From UBA3263 sp964586765 (lineage in GTDB: Bacteria; Bacteroidota; Bacteroidia; Bacteroidales; Muribaculaceae), in assembly GCA_964586765.1 (NCBI GenBank), contig CAZPHN010000001.1, forward strand, positions 124,001 through 188,000: 64,000 bases of DNA, read 5' to 3'. Position 1 is the first letter of the stretch. Every line of letters starts with the position of its first letter. Of the stretch, positions 1 through 8,957 are shown in pieces. The translations under genes and the position numbers were made by a program. The notes under the pieces are model-generated. The model worked only from the letters and a program-made list of their open reading frames with translations. It did not search any database and was not told the origin of the DNA.

Positions 1-187
1 CATAATCTGCCATGGTAAGGCAGCTATATCGAAGAGAATCTTCCCGATGATAGTTTTCTGTATTTAGGGTATCGGTGTCGGAGATTTTATTTGAATTGTA
101 AATGATGGCAGACGTCAAAACGGCAACAAGAGCCGGAACTCCCAAAATAAGGGAGTTCCGGAACCAGTGTCGTAGGGATTGCCTCAT
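1..187 (-). CDS. N-terminal part of a membrane-anchored protein (cut by window edge)
   Basis: An open frame runs from an ATG at 187-185 (minus strand) out of the window, giving about 62 residues with no stop. The start MRQSLRHWFRNS is basic and is followed by a hydrophobic stretch of about 18 residues (about 13-30), which suggests a signal anchor or uncleaved signal peptide; then a polar Asp/Asn/Thr-rich segment begins. The ATG shares one base with the pepD stop (TAATG), so the gene is probably translated with pepD. The family cannot be recognised from so short a piece. A perfect inverted repeat lies inside codons 9-18 (see separate entry). Confidence 0.55.
   Translation of the reverse strand, partial: MRQSLRHWFRNSLILGVPALVAVLTSAIIYNSNKISDTDTLNTENYHREDSLRYSCLTMADY
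133..161. repeat. Perfect 11-bp inverted repeat with 7-nt loop
   Basis: The arms ccggaactccc (133-143) and gggagttccgg (151-161) are exactly complementary around the A/T loop aaaataa. The structure sits inside the first codons of the minus-strand partial gene downstream of pepD. It could form an RNA hairpin just after that start codon. It lacks a T tract, so it is not a normal terminator. Confidence 0.6.
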
Positions 188-1644
188 TACTTGTCGAGTT
201 TAGATACTTTTTCCAGAATCAACACAAGCTGTTTCCAGAATTTCTCTACGGCAGGAATGTGCATCTTTTCCGAGGGTGAGTGTACACCACGAAGGGTCGG
301 ACCAAAAGACGCCATGTCAAGATGAGGATACTTTTCAAGGAAGAGACCACACTCAAGTCCTGCATGAATTGCCTTGATGGCGGGTTTAACGCCGAAAAGT
401 TCTTCGTATGCGTCTGAACATATGTGGAGAATACGGCTGTTCATGTTTGGCTGCCATCCGGGATAGCCATCGCCATGTTCGACAACAGCACCGGCTAACT
501 GGAAGTGTGCCTCTACCTGATGTGCAATATCCCACTTGCGTGATTCAACGGATGAACGCTGTGAGGTAGTGACAACAATCTTATTGTCGCCGGGCATCTT
601 AACAGAAGCAAGGTTGGTGGAAGTCTCAACAAGACCTTCAAGCTCGCGACTCATTGAAATAACGCCATGAGGAGCCGAGTAAATACTACGGATAACAGCG
701 AGAGTGGTATCGGCATCAATGCAGGTTTCAGGAGTCTCGACACTTTCAATGTCAAGTTTCATTGTGGTCTCCAGTCCGGCATACTCATTAGCAATAACGG
801 CTACATATTCATTGAAATCAGCCATCATCTTGTGCTTGCTCTCGGGATGAACACCGAAAACAGCATGTGCGGCACGCGGAATGGCGTTACGCAGGTTACC
901 GCCATCAATTTCTACAAGAGAAATTTCATGGGACTGTGACTGCTTCCAGAGGAAACGGGCAAGCACCTTATTGGCATTCGCATGTCCAAGATGGATATCA
1001 CCGCCGCTATGACCGCCAAGACCATTGCTTACGCTAACCTTAAAGTAGCAGAAATCGGCAGGCGCAAGACTCTTGTGGTAGTTGAACGTACAAACCGTAT
1101 CAACGCCACCGGCGCAACCTACAAAGACTTCGCCGTCATCTTCCGAGTCAAGGTTAAGCAGGATGCTGCCGTTAAGCATACCTTCACCAAGATTGTTAGC
1201 ACCGGTAAGCCCCGTCTCTTCATCAACTGTAAACAGGGCTTCAACGGGACCGGTCACGATATCCTTGTCAACCATTACTGCAAGAGCGGCTGCCATTCCG
1301 ATACCATTGTCGGCACCGAGGGTGGTACCGTCTGCATGAACCCATTCTCCGTCAACGATAGTTGTGATAGGGTTATTTTCAAAATCAAAAGGATGGTTGC
1401 TTTCGCATACCATATCCATATGTCCCTGAAGAATTACAACCGGAGCATTTTCACATCCTGCAGAAGCAGGACGAGTCATTACTACATTACCGATAGCGTC
1501 AGTTTTAACTGCAATATTGTGCTTGGCAGCAAAATCAAGCAGGAACTGACGGATTTTTTCTTCTTTCTTTGAAGGACGGGGCACCTTTGTAATCTCATCG
1601 AAGATTTCCCAAATTAATGCCGGTTTGAGGTCACGAATTGTCAT
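187..1644 (-). CDS. pepD: Aminoacyl-histidine dipeptidase (peptidase M20 family, PepD)
   Basis: A cytosolic zinc dipeptidase that hydrolyses Xaa-His and related dipeptides. The 485 residues match the usual length of the PepD branch of M20. Visible metal-site motifs are GHMDM (His75, Asp77), LGADNG (Asp112), DEETG (Glu142/Glu143), NLDSEDD (Asp166) and, near the C-terminus, a His in RGVHSPSEKMHIP. The lid/dimerisation domain lies between about residues 190 and 390. The ATG at 1644 is the natural start: the sequence begins directly with the conserved LKPALIWEIFDEIT segment. Its stop overlaps the start of the next minus-strand gene by one base. No clear TAnnTTTG promoter is seen in the 151-base divergent gap in front of it. 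Identification is firm; substrate range is inferred from the family. Confidence 0.95.
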   Translation of the reverse strand: MTIRDLKPALIWEIFDEITKVPRPSKKEEKIRQFLLDFAAKHNIAVKTDAIGNVVMTRPASAGCENAPVVILQGHMDMVCESNHPFDFENNPITTIVDGEWVHADGTTLGADNGIGMAAALAVMVDKDIVTGPVEALFTVDEETGLTGANNLGEGMLNGSILLNLDSEDDGEVFVGCAGGVDTVCTFNYHKSLAPADFCYFKVSVSNGLGGHSGGDIHLGHANANKVLARFLWKQSQSHEISLVEIDGGNLRNAIPRAAHAVFGVHPESKHKMMADFNEYVAVIANEYAGLETTMKLDIESVETPETCIDADTTLAVIRSIYSAPHGVISMSRELEGLVETSTNLASVKMPGDNKIVVTTSQRSSVESRKWDIAHQVEAHFQLAGAVVEHGDGYPGWQPNMNSRILHICSDAYEELFGVKPAIKAIHAGLECGLFLEKYPHLDMASFGPTLRGVHSPSEKMHIPAVEKFWKQLVLILEKVSKLDK

Positions 1645-1746
1645 ATGAAACGTAAAAAAATGATTATGAGTGTTAAAATATTTTTAAATTCACCCACTAA
1701 GTTACAAAAAGTTTTTGGATTATGCCAAAAGTTCAAGAAACTTTCT

Positions 1747-1754
1747 TACTTTTG
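1747..1754 (+). promoter_or_regulatory. Bacteroidota-type -7 element for the ompH-like operon
   Basis: TACTTTTG fits TAnnTTTG and is followed by GCACCGT, the same trailing sequence seen at the purL promoter. It lies 41 bases before the ATG at 1796. No good TTTG is found 19-21 bases upstream, so the -33 half is weak. Confidence 0.45.
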
Positions 1755-1795
1755 CACCGTAAAAACAAACGAAAATACCAAATTCTTTTCAATTA

Positions 1796-2419
1796 ATGAA
1801 AAAAATCGCTATCCGCGTATCTGCCGCACTCGTTGCACTCAGCGCAATTATGGTTTCCTGTGATAAGAAGGAAACAGCCTCTACCGCGACCAACAACCAG
1901 AAGTCAATTGCTTCCGAGAATGCAACAGACTCAACCGGCGTCCGTCCTTCGGTGCTCGCCGCTTATATCCGTTATGTAGATACTCAGCGGATTCTTTCAG
2001 AGTACACCCTTGCACGTGAAGTTGCAAAAACCGACTCTGCCGCACAGATTCAGCTTGCTGCCCTTCAAAACCAGCTGGGCAATAACCTTAGCAATCGCGC
2101 TCAGCAGATTCAGGAAAAGTATCAGCGCGGCGGCTATATCAATGAAAGCGCATATCAGGCCGATGTCGCTTCTTATAATAAGGCACAGCAGGACGCTGAA
2201 AACCGTATTGCTCAACGTCAGCGTGACTATGCTACCGACATGATGAACAAACAGGTGGAGCTCCATGACTCTATCAAGTCAGTTGTCGATGCTATCTGTC
2301 AGAAACAGAATCTTGATGCAATTCTTTCGGATCAGGCAGGTCTGTATTTCAACCCGTCGCTTGACATTACCGATGAAGTGATTGCAGAACTCAACCGTCG
2401 CTATAAAACCACGAAGTGA
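1796..2419 (+). CDS. OmpH/Skp-like periplasmic lipoprotein
   Basis: A predicted lipoprotein: signal peptide of about 21 residues ending in IMVSC (Cys22), followed by DKKE, an acidic +2 position common in Bacteroidota lipoproteins. Residues about 60-200 form a long Gln/Ala/Arg-rich helical region with the OmpH pattern: an N-terminal strand IRYVDTQRIL, a coiled-coil arm, and a closing strand segment NLDAILSDQAGLYF...DIT followed by a helix. OmpH/Skp proteins hold unfolded outer-membrane proteins in the periplasm; this copy is lipid-anchored, so it may act near a membrane. It is the first gene of a seven-gene operon. The stop overlaps the next gene's GTG start by three bases. Confidence 0.8.
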   Translation: MKKIAIRVSAALVALSAIMVSCDKKETASTATNNQKSIASENATDSTGVRPSVLAAYIRYVDTQRILSEYTLAREVAKTDSAAQIQLAALQNQLGNNLSNRAQQIQEKYQRGGYINESAYQADVASYNKAQQDAENRIAQRQRDYATDMMNKQVELHDSIKSVVDAICQKQNLDAILSDQAGLYFNPSLDITDEVIAELNRRYKTTK

Positions 2420-3162
2420 TTAAAAAGCTTGTAATCATTCCCACTTATAATGAGAGGGAAAATGTAGAGGCAATGATTGACACAGTCATGAATTTGCCCC
2501 TACATACTGACTTACTTATAATCGACGATAACTCGCCTGACGGAACAGCTGAGCTCGTCAAAAATGCTCAGCTCCGTTATCCTGACCGCCTACATATTCT
2601 TGAGCGCGAGGGTAAACTTGGTCTAGGCACAGCCTATATTGCCGGATTTAAGTATGCCCTTGACCATGGATATGATTATATCTTTGAAATGGATTGTGAT
2701 TTCAGTCATAATCCCGATGACCTTCAGCGGCTTTTCGATGAATGTGAAGTTAGCGGAGCCGATGTTGCCGTAGGTTCACGTTACAAGTCGGGGGTCAACG
2801 TCGTCAACTGGCCCATGGGACGCGTTTTGATGAGCTATTTTGCGTCGAAATATGTACGTTTTGTAACCGGACTGCCGGTCAATGATACGACGGCGGGATT
2901 TGTATGCTACAAATCAGACGTGCTTCGCGCATTTGACCTCGATAAAATCCGTTTCAAAGGTTATGCATTCCAGATTGAGATGAAGTTTACCGCCCATAAA
3001 ATGGGATTTAAGGTAGCTGAAGTGCCTATTGTGTTTACTAATAGAGTGCTTGGCACATCAAAAATGAGCGGCGGAATCTTTGGCGAAGCTTTTTTTGGTG
3101 TAATCAGCATGAAACTGCGTTCTATGTTTAAGAAATATGAGCGTAAGAACATTAATTCATAA
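2416..3162 (+). CDS. Polyprenol monophosphomannose synthase (GT2, DPM1-like)
   Basis: A family 2 glycosyltransferase of the dolichol/polyprenol-phosphate mannose synthase type, which moves a sugar from a nucleotide donor to polyprenyl phosphate at the inner face of the membrane. Seen in sequence: IIPTYNERENVE at the N-terminus, IDDNSPDGT (about 36-44), the metal-binding DCD at about 93-95, VGSRYKSG, and the C-terminal GTSKMS. The length (248) equals soluble DPM1 enzymes; there is no C-terminal transmembrane anchor. The start is GTG at 2416 overlapping the upstream TGA; no better ATG lies ahead of the conserved motif. The donor (GDP-mannose in the family) is inferred. Confidence 0.88.
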   Translation: MIKKLVIIPTYNERENVEAMIDTVMNLPLHTDLLIIDDNSPDGTAELVKNAQLRYPDRLHILEREGKLGLGTAYIAGFKYALDHGYDYIFEMDCDFSHNPDDLQRLFDECEVSGADVAVGSRYKSGVNVVNWPMGRVLMSYFASKYVRFVTGLPVNDTTAGFVCYKSDVLRAFDLDKIRFKGYAFQIEMKFTAHKMGFKVAEVPIVFTNRVLGTSKMSGGIFGEAFFGVISMKLRSMFKKYERKNINS

Positions 3163-4462
3163 TGCAAAAATTTGTGGAGAAAGCGGCAAGCCCTTCATGG
3201 GCTGGCTGCTTTTTTGCAATGATATTATAGAGGAAATAGGTAAAGGTACCGAAAAACTGCCTGATGCCGACGAGGTCATTGATTTCGAGGGTGATTTACT
3301 TATGCCGGGAATGATTGACACTCATGTACATTTTCGCGAACCCGGACTCACCCACAAAGCCACAATTGCCTCAGAGAGTGCGGCGGCTGTTGCCGGAGGT
3401 GTAACGTCGTATTTCGATATGCCTAACACCATTCCTCCGACAACCGCCCTTGAGGCGTGGGAGCAGAAAATGGCGATTGCCGAAAAAAGTTCGCTTGCCA
3501 ACTACGCTTTTTATATAGGTGCGACGAATTCAAATTTAGACTCCGAGCTTAAGCGAGCCGATTATTCGAAAATTCCGGGCGTAAAGATGTTTCTTGGTTC
3601 ATCTACAGGCAATTTACTTGTTGATTCTAAAGAATCACTTGAACGTCTTTTTGCCGAAATAAAGATTCCGATTGCTGTCCATGCGGAAGATAACGCACGC
3701 ATTAATACGCATGCCGGAATTGCACGCGAGGTATTTGACGGCGAGGAAATTCCCGTTGAGTTTCATCCGGTGATACGTGATGCACGCGCTTGTCTTGACT
3801 CTACCCTCTTGGCTATAAAACTTGCGGAGAAGAATCAGTCACGTCTTCATATTTGTCATATCAGCACCGGTATAGAGGCAAAATTGCTTCGCCAAAACAA
3901 GCCGGACTGGCTTACAACTGAAACTTGTACTCACTATCTGCACTTTGCCGAGCCTGATTATGAAACATTGGGTACTCGCATAAAGTGTAATCCGTCAATA
4001 AAAGCAAGCACTGACCGCTCCGCGTTGAAGAAAGCGGTAAAAGATGGTATTATTGATGTCATCGGTTCTGATCATGCCCCCCATCTTCTTTCCGAGAAAC
4101 AGGGCGATGCGCTTTCCGCACCCAGCGGCATGCCGGGCATTCAGTTCCAGTTACCATTGATGCTTGATATGTTTTCTCCGGAACTCGCTGCCAAGTTGAC
4201 AGCGGCAAATCCGGCACGCATTTTCGGTATAGAACGTAGAGGCGTTCTCAAAGCGGGCAATTTTGCAGATTTAGTTCGCGTTAAAGTTGAGGAACATGTT
4301 GTTGGAGATGCCGATAGTGTAAGCCTTTGCGGTTGGACACCTCTTGCGGGTACTAAGCTTGGACATAAAGTTGTAACCACATGGGTCAATGGCGGTAAGG
4401 TTTATGATAACGGTGAATTCAGTAAAAAACTTTATTCCCAACCTTTAAAATTCAATCATTAA
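3137..4462 (+). CDS. pyrC: Dihydroorotase
   Basis: Closes carbamoyl aspartate to dihydroorotate in pyrimidine synthesis. The 441-residue amidohydrolase carries the zinc motif DTHVHFREPG (His63, His65, Arg67), the likely carbamylated lysine in GVKMFLGS (Lys150), HAEDN (His182), CHIST, and the catalytic Asp in IGSDHAPH. This is the long (class I) dihydroorotase form. The ATG at 3137 lies 26 bases inside the 3' end of the glycosyltransferase gene; the frame is open and strands follow at once (TLIHNAKICG), so this start is preferred. In the same operon as cdd, another pyrimidine gene. Confidence 0.95.
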   Translation: MSVRTLIHNAKICGESGKPFMGWLLFCNDIIEEIGKGTEKLPDADEVIDFEGDLLMPGMIDTHVHFREPGLTHKATIASESAAAVAGGVTSYFDMPNTIPPTTALEAWEQKMAIAEKSSLANYAFYIGATNSNLDSELKRADYSKIPGVKMFLGSSTGNLLVDSKESLERLFAEIKIPIAVHAEDNARINTHAGIAREVFDGEEIPVEFHPVIRDARACLDSTLLAIKLAEKNQSRLHICHISTGIEAKLLRQNKPDWLTTETCTHYLHFAEPDYETLGTRIKCNPSIKASTDRSALKKAVKDGIIDVIGSDHAPHLLSEKQGDALSAPSGMPGIQFQLPLMLDMFSPELAAKLTAANPARIFGIERRGVLKAGNFADLVRVKVEEHVVGDADSVSLCGWTPLAGTKLGHKVVTTWVNGGKVYDNGEFSKKLYSQPLKFNH

Positions 4463-4468
4463 GCATAT

Positions 4469-5977
4469 ATGATATCAAAAGTATACAGAACTATGATACT
4501 TGCCTTTGGGGCAATTGTCTGGTCAAATTCCGCATTTGCAGAAATCCCTAACGGATACTACGATGACTGCGAGAATAAAACAGGTGGTAAGACCTTATTG
4601 CAGGCATTGTTCAAAACCATAAGCAGCCACGATAACGTAGGATATGATGGTTTATGGAATGTATATAAGACCTCTGACGTTGACGAGAACGGCAAGATAT
4701 GGGATATGTATTCCACCAAACGCTGGACTTTTGGAGATAAGCAATGTGGTAACTACAAGGTTGTAGGTGACTGTTACAACCGTGAACACTCCATGCCAAA
4801 GAGTTGGTTTAAGGAAGCGTCTCCAATGAAGAGTGATGCTTTCCATGTTTATCCGACTGACGGTAAAGTTAACGGACAGAGAAGCAACTATCCGTATGGA
4901 GAATGTGCTAACGGGACTACCCTTCCCAGTAACGGAAATGTTCAGGCTCTCGGTAAACTTGGCACGTCTACTTTCCCCGGTTATTCCGGTAAGGTTTTTG
5001 AGCCTGTGGATGAGTATAAGGGAGACTTTGCCCGTACATATTTTTATATGGCTACATGCTATAATGATAAGATTTCAGGCTGGAATTCCGATATGCTTGC
5101 CAACAACAATTATCCCTGTTACACGGAGTGGGCAGTTAATCTGTTGTTGAAATGGCATCGTCAGGACCCGGTAAGTGAAAAAGAAATCAAGCGCAACGAT
5201 GCGGTTTATGCTTACCAAGGAAACCGTAATCCATTCATTGACCACCCTGAGCTGGTTGAATATATATGGGGCGAAAAGACTTCGGAACGTTGGACCAGCA
5301 CTGCAGATCCAATAAATCCGGACCCTATTGATCCTGATCCGATTGACCCAGACCCAGATGATCCTACTCCAACCCCCACTCCCTCGGAGGATGGCGATGG
5401 TACATTTGAACATCCGTATTCATGCGCTCAGGTGATAGACATGAATACATCTGTTAGCTCTGCATGGGTCTACGGATATATTGTTGGTGCCATAAATAGT
5501 AACAAAATTGAACGCACAACTTCTGTTACCACTAATTTTGCTATTTCCGATAATCTTAATGAAACTGACGTTAAAAATGTACTTGGTGTTCAGATTCGGA
5601 GCAAAAGCGAGTTTTATGAAGAGCTCAACCTGAAGCAAAATCATGATAATGTCGGTAAGAAAATTATTATTAATGGCAGTTTGACTGAATATTTTGGTCG
5701 TCCCGGCATAAAAGACATTAAAGAATATCGATGGATAGAGTCTCAGGGAGACATTTCTAATATCATCGATGTAAATTCTCAGATGATTCAGATTCGGGTA
5801 GCGAACGGTTCCGTTGAAGTTATTCCGGATGGCAAAGGTGTATCACTGACAATAGCAGGAGTAGACGGAATGATATGGTTTAACGGTTCTGTGGCAGATG
5901 TTCAACAGTTCGATTTACCGCTTGGTATCTACATTTTCCGTACCCCGGGAAATATTTATAGAATTTTAGTGAAATAA
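4469..5977 (+). CDS. Secreted endonuclease I family nuclease with C-terminal DUF6359-like domain and sorting-type tail
   Basis: A secreted nuclease of 502 residues. A signal peptide ends about AFA/E (residue 24). Residues 25-275 are an endonuclease I (EndA/NucM) domain: the His-Me finger YNREHSMPKSW (His107), then HVYPTDGKVNGQRSNYPYG and ARTYFYMATCY. A linker at about 276-310 repeats DP(I/D)NPDP units and ends in TPTPTP. Residues about 310-430 resemble the OB-like DUF6359 domain found behind Bacteroidota nucleases (HPYSCAQVI...AWVYGYIVG). The last 65 residues form beta strands like a Por/T9SS-style tail, though not a textbook one. It probably degrades extracellular DNA or RNA. The gene sits between pyrC and ddl with 6- and 19-base gaps and looks richer in A/T than they are. 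Confidence 0.85.
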   Translation: MISKVYRTMILAFGAIVWSNSAFAEIPNGYYDDCENKTGGKTLLQALFKTISSHDNVGYDGLWNVYKTSDVDENGKIWDMYSTKRWTFGDKQCGNYKVVGDCYNREHSMPKSWFKEASPMKSDAFHVYPTDGKVNGQRSNYPYGECANGTTLPSNGNVQALGKLGTSTFPGYSGKVFEPVDEYKGDFARTYFYMATCYNDKISGWNSDMLANNNYPCYTEWAVNLLLKWHRQDPVSEKEIKRNDAVYAYQGNRNPFIDHPELVEYIWGEKTSERWTSTADPINPDPIDPDPIDPDPDDPTPTPTPSEDGDGTFEHPYSCAQVIDMNTSVSSAWVYGYIVGAINSNKIERTTSVTTNFAISDNLNETDVKNVLGVQIRSKSEFYEELNLKQNHDNVGKKIIINGSLTEYFGRPGIKDIKEYRWIESQGDISNIIDVNSQMIQIRVANGSVEVIPDGKGVSLTIAGVDGMIWFNGSVADVQQFDLPLGIYIFRTPGNIYRILVK

Positions 5978-5996
5978 TAAATACTGACTTAAGTAT

Positions 5997-7175
5997 ATGA
6001 AAACTAATATAGGCGTTTTTTTCGGTGGAAGGTCAACTGAACACGAAATCTCTGTCATTTCAGCTTCACAGGCTATGGCTGCCATTGACAGAAATAAGTA
6101 TAACGTAACTCCTATATACATTTCCAAGCAAGGAAAGTGGTATACCGGACCCAAGCTGCTTGATTTGAAAAGCTATAAAGACCCTAAGAGTCTTATTGCA
6201 GAGTGTGTGGAAGTTTATATGCAGCCTACATACGGTGACTATAACCTATACAACTGCAAACGCTCGTTTTTTGGTGGTAACGGCATCGTGACCAAGTTGG
6301 ATGTCGTTATTCCGGTTTTACACGGCTCCAACGGTGAGGATGGCATTTTCGAGGGCGTTCTCGAGAGTATAGGTATTCCTTTTGCGGGGTGTAACACACT
6401 CGCATCAGCCAACGGCATGGACAAAATCACAATGAAGATGATACTTGCTGCCGGCGGTGTTCCAGTTGTACCGTACATTTGGTTTACAGATAAGGAATGG
6501 TTCAGCAAGCGTGATGAATTGGTTGAGAAAGTTGAATCCGTTCTTGGCTATCCAGTGATTGTAAAACCGGCAAACCTCGGCAGTTCTGTAGGTATCGGCT
6601 CCGCACATAATCGAGAGGAATTGCTTGATAAGGTTGCTGATGCCGAACGATACTCTACCCGTATAATTGTTGAGCATTTGCTGGGCGACATGCAGGAAAT
6701 CAATTGCTCGGTTCTGGGTGACTGCGATGATTACCGCACATCTGTGCTCGAAGAACCTATCAAGAGCGCAGACTTCCTGACATATGAGGAGAAATATATG
6801 GGGGGCGGAAAAGGAGCCAAAGGAATGCAGAGGTCTCAGAAACGTATTCCTGCAGAACTGCCTGAGGATGTAACCAAAAGAATTCAATTTCTTGCCGGAG
6901 AGACTTTCCGTCTTTTAAGCGGTCATGGCGTGAGCCGCGTTGACGTAATGATTGACAAGACTGATGGTCAGATTTACGTTAATGAAATCAATACAATTCC
7001 CGGTTCTCTTAGTTTTTATTTATGGGAAGCAACCGGCATTCCGTTCAGTAAGCTAATGGATACATTGGTTGAACTGGCTGTTAAACGCAAACGCCAAAGT
7101 GAAATGAAAACAGTTAGCTATGACCAAAATATCTTCGCTATGGGCGGAGGAACTAAGGGCGGAGTCAAGAAATAG
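5997..7175 (+). CDS. ddl: D-alanine--D-alanine ligase
   Basis: Makes the D-Ala-D-Ala dipeptide for peptidoglycan. ATP-grasp fold: N-terminal FFGGRSTEHEISVISA, the central VIPVLHGSNGEDG, ATP-binding VIVKPANLGSSVGIG, and the C-terminal EINTIPGSLSFYLWEATGI where Asn and Glu bind magnesium. At 392 residues it is longer than E. coli DdlB (306): extra length lies in the N-terminal half (about residues 45-90) and in a basic/Gly-rich C-terminal tail after about 362. The next gene (tilS) starts on the last base of the TAG stop. Confidence 0.94.
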   Translation: MKTNIGVFFGGRSTEHEISVISASQAMAAIDRNKYNVTPIYISKQGKWYTGPKLLDLKSYKDPKSLIAECVEVYMQPTYGDYNLYNCKRSFFGGNGIVTKLDVVIPVLHGSNGEDGIFEGVLESIGIPFAGCNTLASANGMDKITMKMILAAGGVPVVPYIWFTDKEWFSKRDELVEKVESVLGYPVIVKPANLGSSVGIGSAHNREELLDKVADAERYSTRIIVEHLLGDMQEINCSVLGDCDDYRTSVLEEPIKSADFLTYEEKYMGGGKGAKGMQRSQKRIPAELPEDVTKRIQFLAGETFRLLSGHGVSRVDVMIDKTDGQIYVNEINTIPGSLSFYLWEATGIPFSKLMDTLVELAVKRKRQSEMKTVSYDQNIFAMGGGTKGGVKK

Positions 7176-8416
7176 TGTTATTAACAAAGAAAATATCCGG
7201 ATTTATTGACGCAGAGAGCCTTCTTCCCCAAGGCTCTCGCGTTATAGTTGGACTTAGCGGCGGTGCTGATTCTGTAGCATTGCTTGCGCTTTTGTCCGAA
7301 TTAGGATATGATTGTATCGCCGTTCATTGTCATTTTGGCTTGCGCGGGGAGGAAGCGGATCGGGATTTACTCCACTCTAAGGCGATTGCAGCCCAACTTG
7401 GAGCTAAGTTTCATAGTGTAAAATTTGACACATTGGAATATGCACGCTCACGCAACGTTTCGCTCGAAATGGCTTGCAGGGAGCTTCGCTACGCTGAATT
7501 TGAACGACTTCGCATAGAGTATGGAGCTGTTTCTATTGCAGTCGGACACCATCGTGAGGACAATATAGAGACGATGCTTCTTAACCTACTTCGCGGTTGC
7601 GGGCTTCACGGTGTAAAGGGAATGTTACCCAAAAACGGATATATTGTCCGACCGCTTTTAGACACATCGCGAGAGGAGCTTTTGCAATATCTTAATAGTA
7701 AACAATTGCCGTTTATTGTAGATTCTTCGAATTTACAGAACGATTTTAAGCGAAACAAGCTGCGAAATGTAATTATTCCTGAGATAATTGAATGTTTTCC
7801 GGATGCACCGAAAACCCTTTCGGCTTCGCTTCGAAATCTTCGCGAGTGTGATGCTTTGTACCGAAAAATGCTTCCGCCTCGCTCCGAGTCCCTCGAAGGT
7901 GTAAGCCCTACGCTATTACATGAATGGCTTGAACCTTTTGGATTTAATTCAGCGCAATGTAAGGACTTATTAAACGCTGCTACCGGTGCGGCTTTTCAAT
8001 CCGAGACCCATATTCTCACGATTCTGCCGAACAGTCGCTATGAATTGCGCGAAAACCAAAAGCAGATTAATAAACCAAAGCTTATCTCAAAGACCTATCG
8101 AGCTGACGCATCTTTTTTACCAAGAAAAGGTCACATTTATTTTGACTCTAAACTGGTGGCAGAACCAGCGGATTGGGAATTGCGTTTGTGGCATGAAGGT
8201 GACCGCATGATTCCGTTCGGGATGAAGCGATATCGTATGGCGGCAGATGTAATGCATGATTGCGGAATTTCAGCAACAAAAAGACGTGAAACGTGGGTCC
8301 TTACCCGTAATGGAGAGCTTATCTGGATTGTAGGACATCGTGCATCCGCCCATTTTGCCGTAACAAAGAACACAACAGAAATTACAGAAATCTATATTGA
8401 CCATGAAGAATTTTGA
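7175..8416 (+). CDS. tilS: tRNA(Ile)-lysidine synthetase
   Basis: Converts the wobble cytidine of the AUA-reading tRNA-Ile to lysidine, using ATP and lysine. The PP-loop is clear at about 24-33 (VGLSGGADSVALL), followed by the conserved HCHFGLRGEEADRD, GHHREDNIETMLLNLLRGCGLHG and RNKLRNVIIPEI segments. A C-terminal TilS substrate-recognition region ends with DRMIPFGMKR...KRRETWVLTRNGELIWIVGHR. The 413 residues are normal. The start is GTG at 7175, sharing one base with the ddl stop; no in-frame ATG precedes the PP-loop. Confidence 0.93.
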   Translation: MLLTKKISGFIDAESLLPQGSRVIVGLSGGADSVALLALLSELGYDCIAVHCHFGLRGEEADRDLLHSKAIAAQLGAKFHSVKFDTLEYARSRNVSLEMACRELRYAEFERLRIEYGAVSIAVGHHREDNIETMLLNLLRGCGLHGVKGMLPKNGYIVRPLLDTSREELLQYLNSKQLPFIVDSSNLQNDFKRNKLRNVIIPEIIECFPDAPKTLSASLRNLRECDALYRKMLPPRSESLEGVSPTLLHEWLEPFGFNSAQCKDLLNAATGAAFQSETHILTILPNSRYELRENQKQINKPKLISKTYRADASFLPRKGHIYFDSKLVAEPADWELRLWHEGDRMIPFGMKRYRMAADVMHDCGISATKRRETWVLTRNGELIWIVGHRASAHFAVTKNTTEITEIYIDHEEF

Positions 8417-8876
8417 AGTTAAAGCAACAGTTGAGGAACTGTCGTATAATGAACTTTCACCAATTGAGTTAAATCTGGTTAATCTAGCACGTGAGGCTAC
8501 TCATAGAAGCTACGCTCCGTATAGTCATTTCTACGTAGGAGCCGCTATTCTACTTAGCAACGGCGAGGTTGTTACCGGAGCTAATCAGGAGAATGCAGCC
8601 TATCCTTCAGGAACATGCGCTGAACGCTCTGCCTGTTACTATGCCGGAGCGACATACCCCGATGCTAAATTTGAGGCTATTGCCATAGCTGCACGCAATT
8701 CTAATGGCGAATTTGTTGAGGACCCGTGCAGTCCATGCGGTGCGTGCCGACAGGCACTCTTGCAATATGAACTATTGGCGGGTAAGGGAGTAAAGGTTCT
8801 TCTTGTTGGACGCGATAAAATATACAGAATGGATTCAATTCGCTCACTTCTTCCGTTTGCCTTCACAGAATTCTAA
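8403..8876 (+). CDS. cdd: Cytidine deaminase
   Basis: Deaminates cytidine/deoxycytidine to uridine/deoxyuridine in pyrimidine salvage. The zinc site is plain: TCAERSA (Cys72, Glu74) and PCSPCGACRQ (Cys109, Cys112). The N-terminal RSYAPYSHFYVGAAI is also diagnostic. The start is taken at ATG 8403, giving 157 residues; an upstream in-frame TTG at 8397 adds two residues and is less likely. It overlaps the tilS end by 14 bases and closes the operon. Confidence 0.93.
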   Translation: MKNFEVKATVEELSYNELSPIELNLVNLAREATHRSYAPYSHFYVGAAILLSNGEVVTGANQENAAYPSGTCAERSACYYAGATYPDAKFEAIAIAARNSNGEFVEDPCSPCGACRQALLQYELLAGKGVKVLLVGRDKIYRMDSIRSLLPFAFTEF

Positions 8877-8917
8877 AAAAAGTAAGTTGGAATGTGGGTG
8901 AAATCGGGAAAAATTCG

Positions 8918-8925
8918 TAAATTTG
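8918..8925 (+). promoter_or_regulatory. Bacteroidota-type -7 element for purL
   Basis: TAAATTTG, followed by GCACCGTAA, lies 32 bases before the purL ATG in the 81-base gap after cdd. No TTTG is found at the expected 19-21 base distance upstream. Confidence 0.5.
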
Positions 8926-8957
8926 CACCGTAATCACCAATCATATTCTAACCTCAG

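Noticed and set aside
5310..5390. Short tandem-like DNA repeat in the nuclease gene
   Set aside because: It is explained by the protein linker of repeated Asp-Pro units, not by a separate repeat element.
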